Shown here: one piece after another, positions 1-9,752 of the stretch
Position numbering within the stretch: position 1 is the first letter of the stretch
How the letters are laid out: each line of letters opens with the position of its first letter
Source of the DNA: Ophiostoma sp. CBS 140.51
Taxonomy: Eukaryota > Ascomycota > Sordariomycetes > Ophiostomatales > Ophiostomataceae
Assembly (NCBI GenBank): GCA_029298735.1
Contig: JANSLP010000067.1
Span: forward strand, 1 to 64,000
DNA: 64,000 bases
Direction of reading: 5' to 3'
Made by a program: the position numbers and the translations under genes
Notes under the pieces: generated by a model
The model's input: only the letters and a program-made list of their open reading frames with translations
What the model was told of the DNA's origin: nothing
Databases searched by the model: none

Positions 1-392
1 CTTGCAGTTTTGCCGCTGCTGATGGTGATGCACTCCTCCGGTTTGACCGTTCTTTGGCAGCTGCCAGTCGCTTCTCTTCTTGTCGTAAAGTGAGTTGTGG
101 GATGGATGTCAATGTGGGTGATATATGATAACTAAGTATTTATGCCGATTGTGTATTTTTTTTTTAGTTGTGGTGCAAAAGATTTTTGTTAAATCATTTT
201 CAAATCTCAGAAATTATAAGAATCAAATTTTGACATCGTAAAAAAATCAAAATAAAATCATTTTAACTGTAAATCGTCTAAATTTATTACTAGTGACATT
301 TAAAAAATGGAAAGAAAACAAAAACAACTGCCAAAAGCAAACTGGTATCATATCTCGTATGCCATCTCCTCCCAACGCGCGACTCTTATTCT
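1..392. other. Intergenic; possible 3' end of an upstream gene, then AT-rich
   Basis: Bases 1-90 are GC-richer and open in one forward frame from the window edge to a TGA near base 91. The short hydrophobic peptide this gives could be the C-terminus of a gene starting outside the window, but 30 residues cannot be assigned. Bases 120-300 are strongly AT-rich with A and T runs and no coding signal. The 3' UTR of the minus-strand gene that ends at 393 must lie here. Confidence 0.3.
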
Positions 393-888
393 CTACATCT
401 GGTTCATCATCTGTTGGCGGATCAGCTGCGGGTACTCGGGAAGCGCCTCGTCAATCTTCTCGACGACGCAGGCCGTGCCGTACGCGCAGACCTGGGCGAA
501 ACCGCCCATGTCGCCGGCGTCGAAACGAAGTGCAATGACGGCGTTGCCGCCGCGGCTCTGGCACTCATTGACTACACGTGTAATGGCGTCGTTGCGAGCA
601 GAGTAGAGCTATACGCGTTAGTGAGTGACAATATTTAATTATGCGGGGACATCAAGGACGCACCAGATGAGTGAACCATCTCAGTTCACCGCCAGCCATG
701 CTTTTGAGGACCATGCCGAGGCCGGCAGCCCAGTTGCGCGAGCGGACAGTAAGGCCGTAGACGGCGCCGAGAACGCGGACGACGCGGTAGCCGGGGATGT
801 CGATCATGGTGGACGTGATAACGCCATTGGTCTCTGTGAAGCAGTGAAGATCACTGAGCTCCGGGGGCATATCGCTTCCACGAGGCAT
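393..888 (-). CDS. YbjQ/UPF0145 family (heavy-metal-binding domain) protein, two exons
   Basis: Exon 1 is 888-664 and exon 2 is 608-393, joined across a 55-nt intron (663-609) with a GTGCGT donor, an ACTAAC branch site and a TAG acceptor. The product is 146 residues. After a short leader it reads IDIPGYRVVRVLGAVYGLTVRSRN (split here as IDIPGYRVVRV, then LGAVYGLTVRSRN), the typical start of the domain. It continues through a region of conserved SARNDAI, GGNAVIALRFD and CAYGTA motifs. The family is mainly prokaryotic (COG0393), forms small oligomeric beta proteins and is often called heavy-metal-binding, though its role is unknown. An alternative start at Met7 is possible. The GTGCGT donor is not the commonest but is the only one that keeps the domain intact. 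Family assignment is firm; function is not. Confidence 0.9.
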
Positions 889-2876
889 TTTGGAAGACGA
901 AGGAGGTGATGTTTGCTAAGTGCTGGAGTAGGTTGTGGTTGGCATGTAGCTTGCTTAATTTGGTAGTTGCGTTTCTCGGACGACCGGTGGAGTAGAAGAA
1001 GGAGGAGAAGAAAGAGGAAAGAGCGAGATGAGGATGAGATGAAGAGGAAGGAGCAAGATGAATCAACTCAAGAAACAAGAGCAGGTGCTCCTACTTTTAT
1101 ATCTACACCGGTCGAATGTTGGGAAGCTCGACTACACACAAAAAGGGACTATGACGATCATGTACTTCGTACCTTGCAAAGCTACAAGAGCTTAGTTCCT
1201 CAGACCCGCGCCAAGGCTAGGAACACTGGTCATTGCAACTGCAGCCTGGCCATCTTATTTCCATCATTCTACAACCCAAGACGGTAGTTCCTTCCTGTTT
1301 ATTTTGTCGTGCAGCTCGATGTTGTTGGTTCCTGCCGTGCGACAATCTGTACCTGAGGCCTGATGGGCTGGGCAGGGAAAGAGGGACCCACTTTGTTCGA
1401 TACGAAAAACGAGACCGTTTCGCCCCCAGCGACCTGCACGAGCTGCACACAGCCATCCGCCAGTGGACTGCGACGTCCAAACGACAAACGACAGACAGGC
1501 GCTAGTCCAAGTGCATGCCGCTAAAAACCCCGCAAAGTTATGCTGGATGCGGCGCCCAAATGCGAAAAAGGCGCAAGACTCCAAGACAAGGAAGCATTGG
1601 CATCTACCTTCCAGTCAAGAAGGCTGAGGGATTAGGATGTCAGACGTCAATCGCGAATCGCGAATCGGACATTGCCTTCTCATTTGATACTTTCGAACTT
1701 GCTTCTCCGATCGAACCCCGTAAAATTGTTGTATGCAGAGTCCCGTGTTCTTTTCTTCTGGCGCGCTTCTGGTAGCTCTTTCCGGATCGAATCGCGCGTG
1801 CCTGCCTCCTAGGGACGGCGCGCTGTGTTGTGCTTCTAGGCAGCCACATTTCTCAGGCAAAGATGTCGGCGAGCCCTTTTCTTCTTCCATTCTTTCTACG
1901 ATCTTGTCTAGAGTTCATTGGCTCAACATCCGGTCTCTGTCCTTCTCCTCATTTTCTGTCTTTTATTTTCTGACATCATGTTACTCCTTGTTCCTCAAAT
2001 CGGCGAGGGCAAGTTGAGGGCTCTCTTTGCATGTTTGTTTTGTTATGCCAGAAAGTAAAGGTCGTCTGACTCGACTGGTCTGGATTGGCCATTGAGCTGA
2101 ACACCAGGCTTCTCCCATTTCGCTGTTACAGCTGCCCTATTGGGACGCTGCTCCAATAAGTGCCCAAAGAGGCTTTACACCGCGACGCTACTGCACGACA
2201 ATAGCGACGTCGTCTGTCAATGGGGTTGAAGAAGGCGAAAAGGCTGTCGGCACTGATGTCAACAAGTTTGTGGAAAGAGAAAAAACAAAACGATGAAAAC
2301 CATGTACGACATCTTGAGATTGTGTTCTCAACCAGACACAACACCCCCAAAACATCCAAACTCGACAATGGCTCGCAATCTGGAAGACGTTGCCGCTGCC
2401 CGTTTATTTGCCGGATGATGGAAGATGTCGAAATGCGGTCCAGCAAGCAAAAGAACAATAAGAAGGAAAAGAACCCGGGACAACCATATATCAGCATACG
2501 AGCTTAATAGAGGCAAGAGCAAAAGACGGGATGAGCCTGGTCCTCTCCCGTTGACACTCATTGCGCTCTTTACGCTTCCATGGGCCGCACGGTGGACTCG
2601 TTCTATTCAGCCGTGAAGACGACGACCTGACAGAGCACAACAAAGCTCTGCGGAACCAAACATTGCAGAAAACCCATATTGGACTCAATCTATGGGAGAT
2701 GATGACAAACATGGATATGGCGAAGAAACGAGAATAAAGGGGTGGGAGGGCTTCAAGCGAAGTCCAATTCTCCTTTAAAGACAACGAGTATTGCCGTTCT
2801 TCGAGAAGTCAATCGACAAGGACAGGACAGATTCGCATCCAACTCTTCGAGACCGATTACCTACCTCCTCCTCACG
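889..2876. other. Intergenic between divergent genes
   Basis: This stretch separates the 5' end of the minus-strand YbjQ-family gene from the start of the GH131 gene on the plus strand, so both promoters lie here. I see only short open frames with biased, non-protein-like composition. No RNA gene or mobile element was recognised. Confidence 0.5.
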
Positions 2877-3821
2877 ATGAAGGCCATCTCTTCGCTTCTG
2901 TTCGCCGGCGTGGCTGCCGCTGTGCCCACGAGCCTGACCTCCGAGGCCGACGCACCTGCTGCCTCTGTTAAGTGCCCCATCATCTTTGACGGCCGCATTC
3001 CCTCGACCCTGACTCTGAGCAACTTTGACTCCTACGGCGGTGGCAACCCCTACGGCGCCGAGTACGTCAAGGGCAACGATCTTAAGTGGAGCGATATCCT
3101 GCTGCTGCCCACAGTGCCCACCAGCCGCTTTGACGGCGCCGTCAACGGGTCGGGCACGCCATTCAAGGCCCTCGAGGTCACCTTGAGCGACAAGTCCATC
3201 TTCCAGAAGCAGAATGGTTTCCGCCGCGCCGGTCTCCAGTTCAACGGCGACACTAACACGGGCAGCCCCGGCTACACGGGCATCAAGACGCTGCATTTCA
3301 GTGTCAAGCAGGACTCCCAGCGCCCGCTCAACCTGAGCCACGAGTACCTCAACGTCTGGCACGAGGCCAGCGACTACTCGGCCGACCAGATCATGTTCCA
3401 GACGGGCACACTGATTGACCAGTCGGGTCTGCCCAAGAACACCTTCAAGGTGCTGAGCCGGCAGAACAAGTTACTGTGGTCGACGCCCATGGAGACGTCT
3501 GACTGGCAGAACTTTGCCTTTACCCTGGATTTCAACAAGAAGTAGGTCAAGCCCTCCTGTGTTATTTGATGTATCTCTCTAACGTGGAACAGCACTGTCC
3601 AGGTTTACTACTCCAAGGGCACCGACCCGCTGGCCTCTGTCCTCAAGGCCACGGCTGACGACCTCACGGGTGCCGGCGAGTACCAGATTGGTATCCTCAA
3701 GAAGCCGACGGGCACGAGCGATGTAGTCAACAGCGGCTTCCAAGAGACTGGTCTGAAAGAGGGGCAGATCTATGGTGGTATCTTCATCGAGGACAGTGCC
3801 AACGGCTGTATCTCGCTGTAA
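2877..3821 (+). CDS. Secreted glycoside hydrolase family 131 beta-glucanase
   Basis: Exons are 2877-3541 and 3593-3821. The 51-nt intron has a GTAGGT donor, CTAAC branch site and CAG acceptor, and splicing restores the codon AAC to read NKNTVQVYY. The product is 297 residues with a clear N-terminal signal peptide (MKAISSLLFAGVAAA), so it is probably secreted. The mature protein starts CPIIFDGRIP and has the GH131 landmarks YVKGNDLKWSDI, LEVTLSDKSIF, KTLHFSVK, LNLSHEYLNVWHE, ILKKPTGTSDVV, IYGGIFIEDS and C-terminal GCISL. GH131 enzymes act on beta-1,3-, beta-1,6- and beta-1,4-glucans in plant and fungal cell walls. No cellulose-binding module follows the catalytic domain. An upstream in-frame ATG-like extension was rejected because the signal peptide fixes the start. 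Confidence 0.85.
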
Positions 3822-4296
3822 GCGTGGCTAACACTCAAGAACCAACGGCCAACTGTCAACATGCAACGCGCCAGGAACGTCAGGTACCGGATTTTGAAAG
3901 CGGCACTAAAGATATCTGTACCTTCTTCGATCAAGGAGGTTGAAAGGGGCACAGAATTAAAGACGAAGAGATAAGAAGACAGACAAATTGCGAAAAGAAA
4001 GAAATACAGAGCCAAGTTGTTGTCTACGGTCCATCTCATCCATCCTCAAAGCCTCGTCAAGACGTACCCGTTTGCCCTAAGTAGCCTACTTACATAATCC
4101 CACAGCGCGTCTCCATCGGCTCTCGTAGCAAATTTTCCAAGCGCATCGTGAATTTTTTTCTGGAGCCGCGCAAGTTCGCGTCTTCCGTGATCCACTCGCT
4201 CGGGGCGAACGGTTTTCTCCCTTTCCCCTGCGAGTTCCTGCAACTTGTACCCGAGCATGCGGCCGCTGGCTTCAACAAACAAAGCTCATACAAAAA
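3822..4296. other. Intergenic; GH131 3' UTR and short antisense ORF
   Basis: This stretch holds the 3' end of the GH131 transcript. On the minus strand an ATG at about 4258 opens a frame to 4046 (about 70 residues) of charged, helix-like composition with a GTAAGT just inside its end. It runs away from the tRNA gene. I cannot assign it to any family and do not call it a gene. Confidence 0.35.
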
Positions 4297-4459
4297 GCCC
4301 GGTTAGCTCAATCGGTAGAGCGTGAGACTCTTAATCTCAAGGTTGCGGGTAAGTGACATATTCAATAACGAGCATTCGAGTCCAGTTGTGCTCTTAAATG
4401 TCGAATTTCTCGAACATCTTGTTAACACTCAACCAAAGGTTCGACCCCCGCATCGGGCT
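4297..4459 (+). tRNA. tRNA-Lys(CUU) interrupted in the T stem by a 90-bp GT-AG insertion
   Basis: Parts are 4297-4348 (nt 1-52) and 4439-4459 (nt 53-73). Joined, they give a perfect cloverleaf: acceptor GCCCGGT/ATCGGGC, D stem GCTC/GAGC, anticodon stem TGAGA/TCTCA with loop CTCTTAA (anticodon CUU, lysine), variable loop AGGTT, T stem GCGGG/CCCGC and T loop TTCGACC. The discriminator base is T; CCA is not encoded, as expected in eukaryotes. There is no intron at the usual 37/38 site. The A box (about 4304-4315) and B box (4438-4448) are both intact, but the insertion puts about 122 bp between them. The nearest T run that could end Pol III transcription is 4511-4520. Without removal of the insertion the T stem cannot form, so this is either an unusual intron-containing gene or a pseudogene. 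Confidence 0.92.
4349..4438 (+). other. Putative spliceosomal-type intron inside tRNA-Lys
   Basis: The insertion starts GTAAGT, a consensus fungal donor, and ends AAAG. A branch-like TTAAC lies about 14 nt upstream of the 3' end, as in the protein-coding introns of this window. The exon junction is GCGG/GTTCG. The boundary can slide within a 3-bp direct repeat (GGT), so GT-AG is one of several equivalent cut positions. Inside, 4373-4383 resembles a B box (9 of 11 positions). The short inverted words TTCGAG/CTCGAA could fold the middle of the insertion. Length and signals match mRNA introns, not tRNA-endonuclease introns. Confidence 0.7.
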
Positions 4460-4510
4460 CAATTCCTGATGCGCCTCCTCCTCCAAACAGGCACTTTGAA
4501 TACTGTAATA

Positions 4511-4520
4511 TTTTTTTTTT
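4511..4520 (+). terminator. Candidate Pol III terminator for tRNA-Lys
   Basis: A run of ten T residues lies 51 nt past the tRNA 3' end. No run of four or more T occurs between 4460 and 4510, so the primary transcript would carry an unusually long 3' trailer. Confidence 0.5.
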
Positions 4521-5547
4521 CGTTCTTTTTTGTCTCTTTCTTTTTGTTCTTCCAACCGCATATTTCCTTTCCTAGAGCTGCTCTCCTATTCATGTGGTGT
4601 GGTCACTTGTGGACCGTGGTCAAGCTCCGAAAAGAATTCGAGACAGCTCTTTCCCTTTTTGGACACAAGCCTGAGGCTGCAAGTCACGGGACTTGAATAT
4701 TGGGCCTCTTCTTTCACGTTTCTTCACGGGAGCTTATTTCTGTATGCACTCCAGACTCGTCAAACGCGCAGCTCATACCTCAAACTACAGGCATGATCTT
4801 TTTGTGTATGGCCAAGTGGAGCCCATCTTCTGGACTCCGGCACATGCCGGCTGCGAACGGTCACCGGTCCGTTGCGGCAGCTGCATGTTGACGATGTCGA
4901 CGCAATGTTCAGTTTGTTGTTCGACTAGCCGTCTGTCTCTACGATACTGTTGAGTCTGTCTTGCGTTCATTCTCGTCATGTTCTGTCCTCATCGCACATT
5001 GTAGTTGAAATTGCCTCTGAAATTACCATTGTCACGCTTCGGTAATCAGGATCTGGCGCCTCTCCACTTTCCGAATTGCCGAGGATTTTATGGACGAGGC
5101 CAACCAGAAGGCCGCATACAGACGAGGCTCGCCGGTGCGGGAGGCAGAGAGGTTGAGAGAGTTGTTGTAGACCCGTTCAGTTGATTTTTGAAGCAATTAT
5201 TGTTGTGTCGTGTTTGAGTTGTGTCGATTGTTTGATGTCCAAAACTTCCTTTCAGCGAACATCTACAATTCGTGCCATCAGGAACCGAAAAGCGTCGCGG
5301 GTAAGTCGACCGCACGAAAAAGCCGCATACGGTATAATTGCATAATCCTTATTGCATATGGGTCACGCCGCAAAGTCCCTATTGCCGCCGTGCCGGACCA
5401 ACGGCCACGCCTGTGTTCCTGTTGCGCTCCTGCCATTTTGCTTTCTTGTTGTCCCCATTGTCCCCCTGGACCTTCCCTCTCCAATCTCAGGAGCTGGGGG
5501 CCTGTTACCGGAATTTTTAGGGCGGAAAAACCTGCCAGCCCGCTGTG

Positions 5548-5552
5548 ATTGG
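5548..5552 (-). promoter_or_regulatory. CCAAT box candidate upstream of ATP1
   Basis: ATTGG (CCAAT on the minus strand) lies about 515 bp before the ATP1 start codon, just before the CT-rich leader. The HAP/CCAAT-binding complex commonly activates respiratory genes in fungi, so a role is plausible, but a five-base word alone is weak evidence. Confidence 0.3.
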
Positions 5553-6064
5553 ACCGACCCGCTCGCTGGACCCACTACCTGCTTGTTTTCTTCCCTTTTG
5601 TGTCCTGCTGGTTCACTTTTTTTCGCTCGTTTCCCTCTGCACCCATAGCGACCAGTGTACCCACTTTCCTTGGCTCCTCTTTCCTCGATGCTGGTCTCCT
5701 CTCTCCCAGTTCCCCTTGTGGCGCCCATTTTGGCCCATTTGGCCCATTTCTTCCCCCATAGCGCACTGCGCCAAACAGCCCCGGCCGCTTTTCTTCGTCT
5801 CGCCCAGCGGGAAAAAAAGTCTCGCATTTTTCTCCTTGCTTTTCCGGCTTTCCTCGTCTCTCTCCTCTCCTCTCCTCCTCCCTTACCCTCCCAAAACACC
5901 TCCTCTCTTTCTCTCCTCTTTTTTCCCTCCCCAATATCTCGCTCTCTTTTTTCCTCTCCTCCCGCGCTGCTCAATTGCAATTGGTCTTGCAATTGTTTTC
6001 TCGAGTTCCTTTTTTTCTCGTCACCCTCTCCTTTTCTTTTCTTCACATCAAAACGGTCCCGACC

Positions 6065-8663
6065 ATGTTCCGGAACGCTCTCAGACAGTCGACGCGCGCC
6101 GTCGGCGCCATCTCTGCCAGCAGAGTGGCTGGGGTACGTTTTCCCGAGGCGAAAGAATTTTTTGACGAAGCAACAAACCAGGACGACGACGACGACGATG
6201 ACAATGGAAGACATGGAAGATGAATGGCATCGCCGGGCTTGGAGTCGGACATCCTCAAGAAAAGCCACAGGACGAAACGACGAGACAGCCTGAGGTTGCC
6301 ATCGATGGTCAGAAAAATTAATCGGACACGAAACCACCCGAAGCCGACAAACAACGCAAAACCCAAAATCACACAACCCGAAACAACAACCAAGACTCGA
6401 TGGAATCGGACAACCCGGACTGGCAAGCTCATCAGCGACAGCTTCATTTCAATTGACAGCCGACGTTTTGATGGGCTTGTCGGCGCCGGGGTGGACAGCA
6501 AAAAAAGAAGCGACAGCGGCATTTTTGTCTCGCTGGCGCTTCTGATTCGTCGAGCTTCGGGTCGAAGCTTGGGGGGGAGCTTCCAGGTGTCGCGATCAAA
6601 CCTCTCCACAGCCGCGCTTCTTTCGTCTTCCGTCTTCCATTGTCACGTCTCGTCTTCGTCTCACTCACAGTCCAAGGCATTCATTGCTTCGCCGGTTCAT
6701 TGCTCCGTCACATCAAAGCACCACACAACTAACATCATCTCCCATCACAGGCCCGCGTCGTCGCCCCTGCTTTCATCCAGGCCCGCACCTACGCCGATGC
6801 CAAGGCCTCGCCAACTGAGGTCTCGACCATCCTCGAGCAGCGCATCCGTGGTGTCCAGGAGGAGGCTGGTCTCGCCGAGACCGGCCGTGTCCTGTCGGTC
6901 GGGTAAGTTTTTTTCGAGGTCGACGTCGACAAATCGCTCATATATAATCGTGACATTCTACTAACACCCACAGTGATGGTATCGCCCGTGTTCACGGCAT
7001 GGCCAACGTCCAGGCTGAGGAGCTTGTCGAGTTCGCCTCCGGCGTCAAGGGCATGTGCATGAACCTCGAGGCTGGCCAGGTCGGTGTCGTGCTGTTCGGT
7101 TCTGACCGTCTCGTCGCTGAGGGCGAGACCGTCAAGCGTACCGGCCAGATTGTCGACGTCCCCGTCGGCCCTGAGCTGCTCGGCCGTGTCGTCGACGCTC
7201 TCGGTAACCCCATTGACGGCAAGGGCCCCCTGAACACCAAGGAGCGCCGCCGTGCCCAGCTCAAGGCCCCCGGCATTCTGCCCCGCCAGTCCGTCCGCGA
7301 GCCCGTCCAGACTGGTCTGAAGTCCATCGACGCCATGGTCCCCATCGGCCGTGGTCAGCGTGAGCTGATTATCGGTGATCGTCAGACCGGTAAGACTGCC
7401 GTCGCCCTGGACGCCATCCTGAACCAGAAGCGTTGGAACAACGGCTCCGACGAGTCGAAGAAGCTGTACTGTGTCTACGTCGCCGTCGGCCAGAAGCGTT
7501 CCACCGTCGCCCAGCTTGTCAAGACTCTTGAGGAGAACGACGCTATGAAGTACTCGATCGTGGTCGCTGCCACTGCCTCTGAGGCCGCTCCCCTGCAGTA
7601 CCTTGCTCCCTTCACTGGTAAGTTCAATTTCATCCCATTTTGATGATGTCGTTGAAGATGCCACTCGCACCTTCCGTGACTTGCGCACCTTCCTGAAGTA
7701 TGGATGGTCGCTCCTTCCCCTTTCATCTGAACGAAGAGACTAGTGTCTTAAGTCGGATCCCATAATTATGGACCCACTTCGGTTCAATAATATTTCATCC
7801 AAATCCAAACGACATCATCAAATTTCATCCAAAAGTCGATTCAACGGCTTTTACTGCTTACTAAGCTAACAAAACAAGGCGCAACTATTTCTGAATGGTT
7901 CAGAGACTCGGGCAAGCACGCTCTGGTCATCTTCGACGATCTGTCGAAGCAGGCCGTTGCTTACCGCCAGATGTCTCTGCTGCTCCGTCGTCCCCCTGGT
8001 CGTGAGGCCTACCCCGGTGACGTTTTCTACCTGCACTCCCGTCTGCTGGAGCGTGCTGCCAAGATGAACGACAAGCTTGGTGGTGGTTCCATGACTGCCC
8101 TGCCCGTCATTGAGACCCAGGGCGGTGATGTGTCTGCTTATATTCCCACCAACGTCATTTCCATTACCGACGGCCAGATCTTCCTGGAGGCTGAGCTGTT
8201 CTACAAGGGTATCCGCCCGGCTATCAACGTCGGTCTGTCCGTGTCCCGTGTCGGTTCCGCTGCCCAGCTCAAGGCCATGAAGCAGGTCGCCGGTTCGCTG
8301 AAGCTTTTCCTGGCCCAGTACCGTGAGGTCGCCGCCTTCGCTCAGTTCGGTTCCGACCTGGACGCCTCCACCAAGCAGACCCTCAGCCGTGGTGAGCGTC
8401 TGACCGAGCTCCTGAAGCAGAAGCAGTACAGCCCCTACGCCGTCAACGAGATGGTTCCCCTGATCTTCGCTGGTGTCAACGGTTTCCTCGACAACGTCCC
8501 CGTTGCCAAGATCCTGACCTGGGAGGCCGACTTCCTGGCCCACCTGAAGACCAACGAGTCCGAGATCCTGGCCACCATTGAGAAGGAGGGTGCCCTCAGC
8601 AAGGAGACCGAGGCCAAGCTGCGCGACATCACCAGCTCCTTCACCAAGAGCTTCCTGGGTTAA
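6065..8663 (+). CDS. ATP1: ATP synthase F1 subunit alpha, mitochondrial precursor
   Basis: Exons are 6065-6133, 6751-6902, 6974-7617 and 7879-8663; introns are 617, 71 and 261 nt with GTACGT, GTAAGT and GTAAGT donors. The product is 549 residues, close to the family's usual length. Exon 1 and the start of exon 2 encode a basic, Ser/Ala-rich mitochondrial presequence (MFRNALRQSTRAVGA), ending around QARTYA. The nucleotide-binding P-loop GDRQTGKT is at residues 208-215. Further family signatures are PGREAYPGDVFYLHSRLLERAAK (as PGREAYPGDVFY then LHSRLLERAAK) and RPAINVGLSVSRVGS. Subunit alpha alternates with beta in the F1 hexamer of mitochondrial complex V and binds non-catalytic ATP. Codon use is strongly C-ending, as expected of a highly expressed gene. 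The end of exon 3 plus the start of intron 3 (7572-7703) recurs in antisense at 12271-12423. A polyA-like AATAAA lies at 8785-8790. Confidence 0.97.
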
Positions 8664-9752
8664 ATTTCCTTAACTGTCTAAACTCTTGGGGCGGATAATT
8701 TTCTCCCCGCCGCTCTTCCCGTCCAGACACAATGCAAATGGACAAACATATATGGACATGGACTTGTTAATGGGTGTGGTGTAAAATAAAAAAAAAGTTT
8801 TCTGCCTACCGTACAAGGACTTGGCAAGATTTACAAAAACGGGGGGAAAGAAGGAGGAGGGTTGTTGACAAGGAGCGATAACTTGTAGAAAGCATTTTTA
8901 TAAACCTTGAAGGAGGAGGAAGAGGCGGCTCGTTGTGCCTTGTGTGTATTGTCTTTTTTGTTGGGGCGACTGTCTGAGGTCTGCTTTATATTTTGGTATT
9001 TCAGTCTTTTGCTTCCCATCTGAATTGGCTTTCTTTTGTTCTTTTAATTGTTCTCTTTTTTACCTTTCTTGTCATTTGGTTCTCTTCATCTGTGACAAAA
9101 TTACTGGTGACGGAAACAACTGAATAGGACGGGATGAAAGGGAGACGAGCATGAAGACGAAAATGAGCTGAGCATTTGGGTGCCAGACGGCGATCTTACC
9201 AGCTGTCCCAGCCAAATTCACTGTAAATTATAAGCATTACGAAAAGCTCAATCGCACTTGATTTCCTACGTGATTTTCATCTGAATCTACATTTAATCTC
9301 AATTATCTCGACCTTTTCATCCTTTCGTGATCCGTTGACATGTTGTTGTGCACACCTTCCTCTTCTCCGAGTTGGATCTGCTGACAAAGGGCCTCCCGCC
9401 ACGACACCTGCATCGGCCCCTCCCGGTGTTAATAGTCATGCGAAACCGCTGTAAAATGCACCACAAAGAGGGAAAGAACGTGACATCATGGATGTGCAAG
9501 AAAGGGAAGCTACGTTCGACACAACATAACAATAGCTGAAGGAGCGACAAACCGACAGTCGTTCTTTCTCTTCTCAACCTCCTTTCCATCTTTCTCAATC
9601 CCAGCCCCCTTTGCGCCAAACAGCACCTTCCTTTGAAGCCCCCCTCCCCACACAAGAGCTCCTGACGACATCAATTGACACAATAAGTCGGGGTGCATCG
9701 AGATCAAACAACCGCGACCACGACCTCCAATTCGAATTCGAAGCTCCACACA
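8664..9752. other. ATP1 3' UTR and intergenic
   Basis: The 3' UTR of ATP1 includes AATAAA at 8785-8790. The rest is mixed composition, with an AT-richer patch around 9220-9310, and ends in the leader of the next gene. No coding frame or RNA gene was recognised. Confidence 0.5.

Larger units (their letters stand above)
4460..6064. other. Intergenic and ATP1 upstream/leader region
   Basis: From about 4530 to 5400 I see nothing coding. From about 5400 to 6064 the plus strand becomes very rich in C and T, the usual look of promoters and 5' leaders of highly expressed genes in filamentous fungi; this belongs to the ATP synthase alpha gene that starts at 6065. A long minus-strand open frame here (5363-6376) is the complement of this CT-rich sequence and is not a gene. 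Confidence 0.55.

Noticed and set aside
5363..6376. 337-codon minus-strand open frame over the ATP1 promoter
   Set aside because: It is the complement of CT-rich leader sequence, giving Arg/Lys/Glu-rich low complexity without any domain; ATP1 exon 1 lies within it on the other strand.
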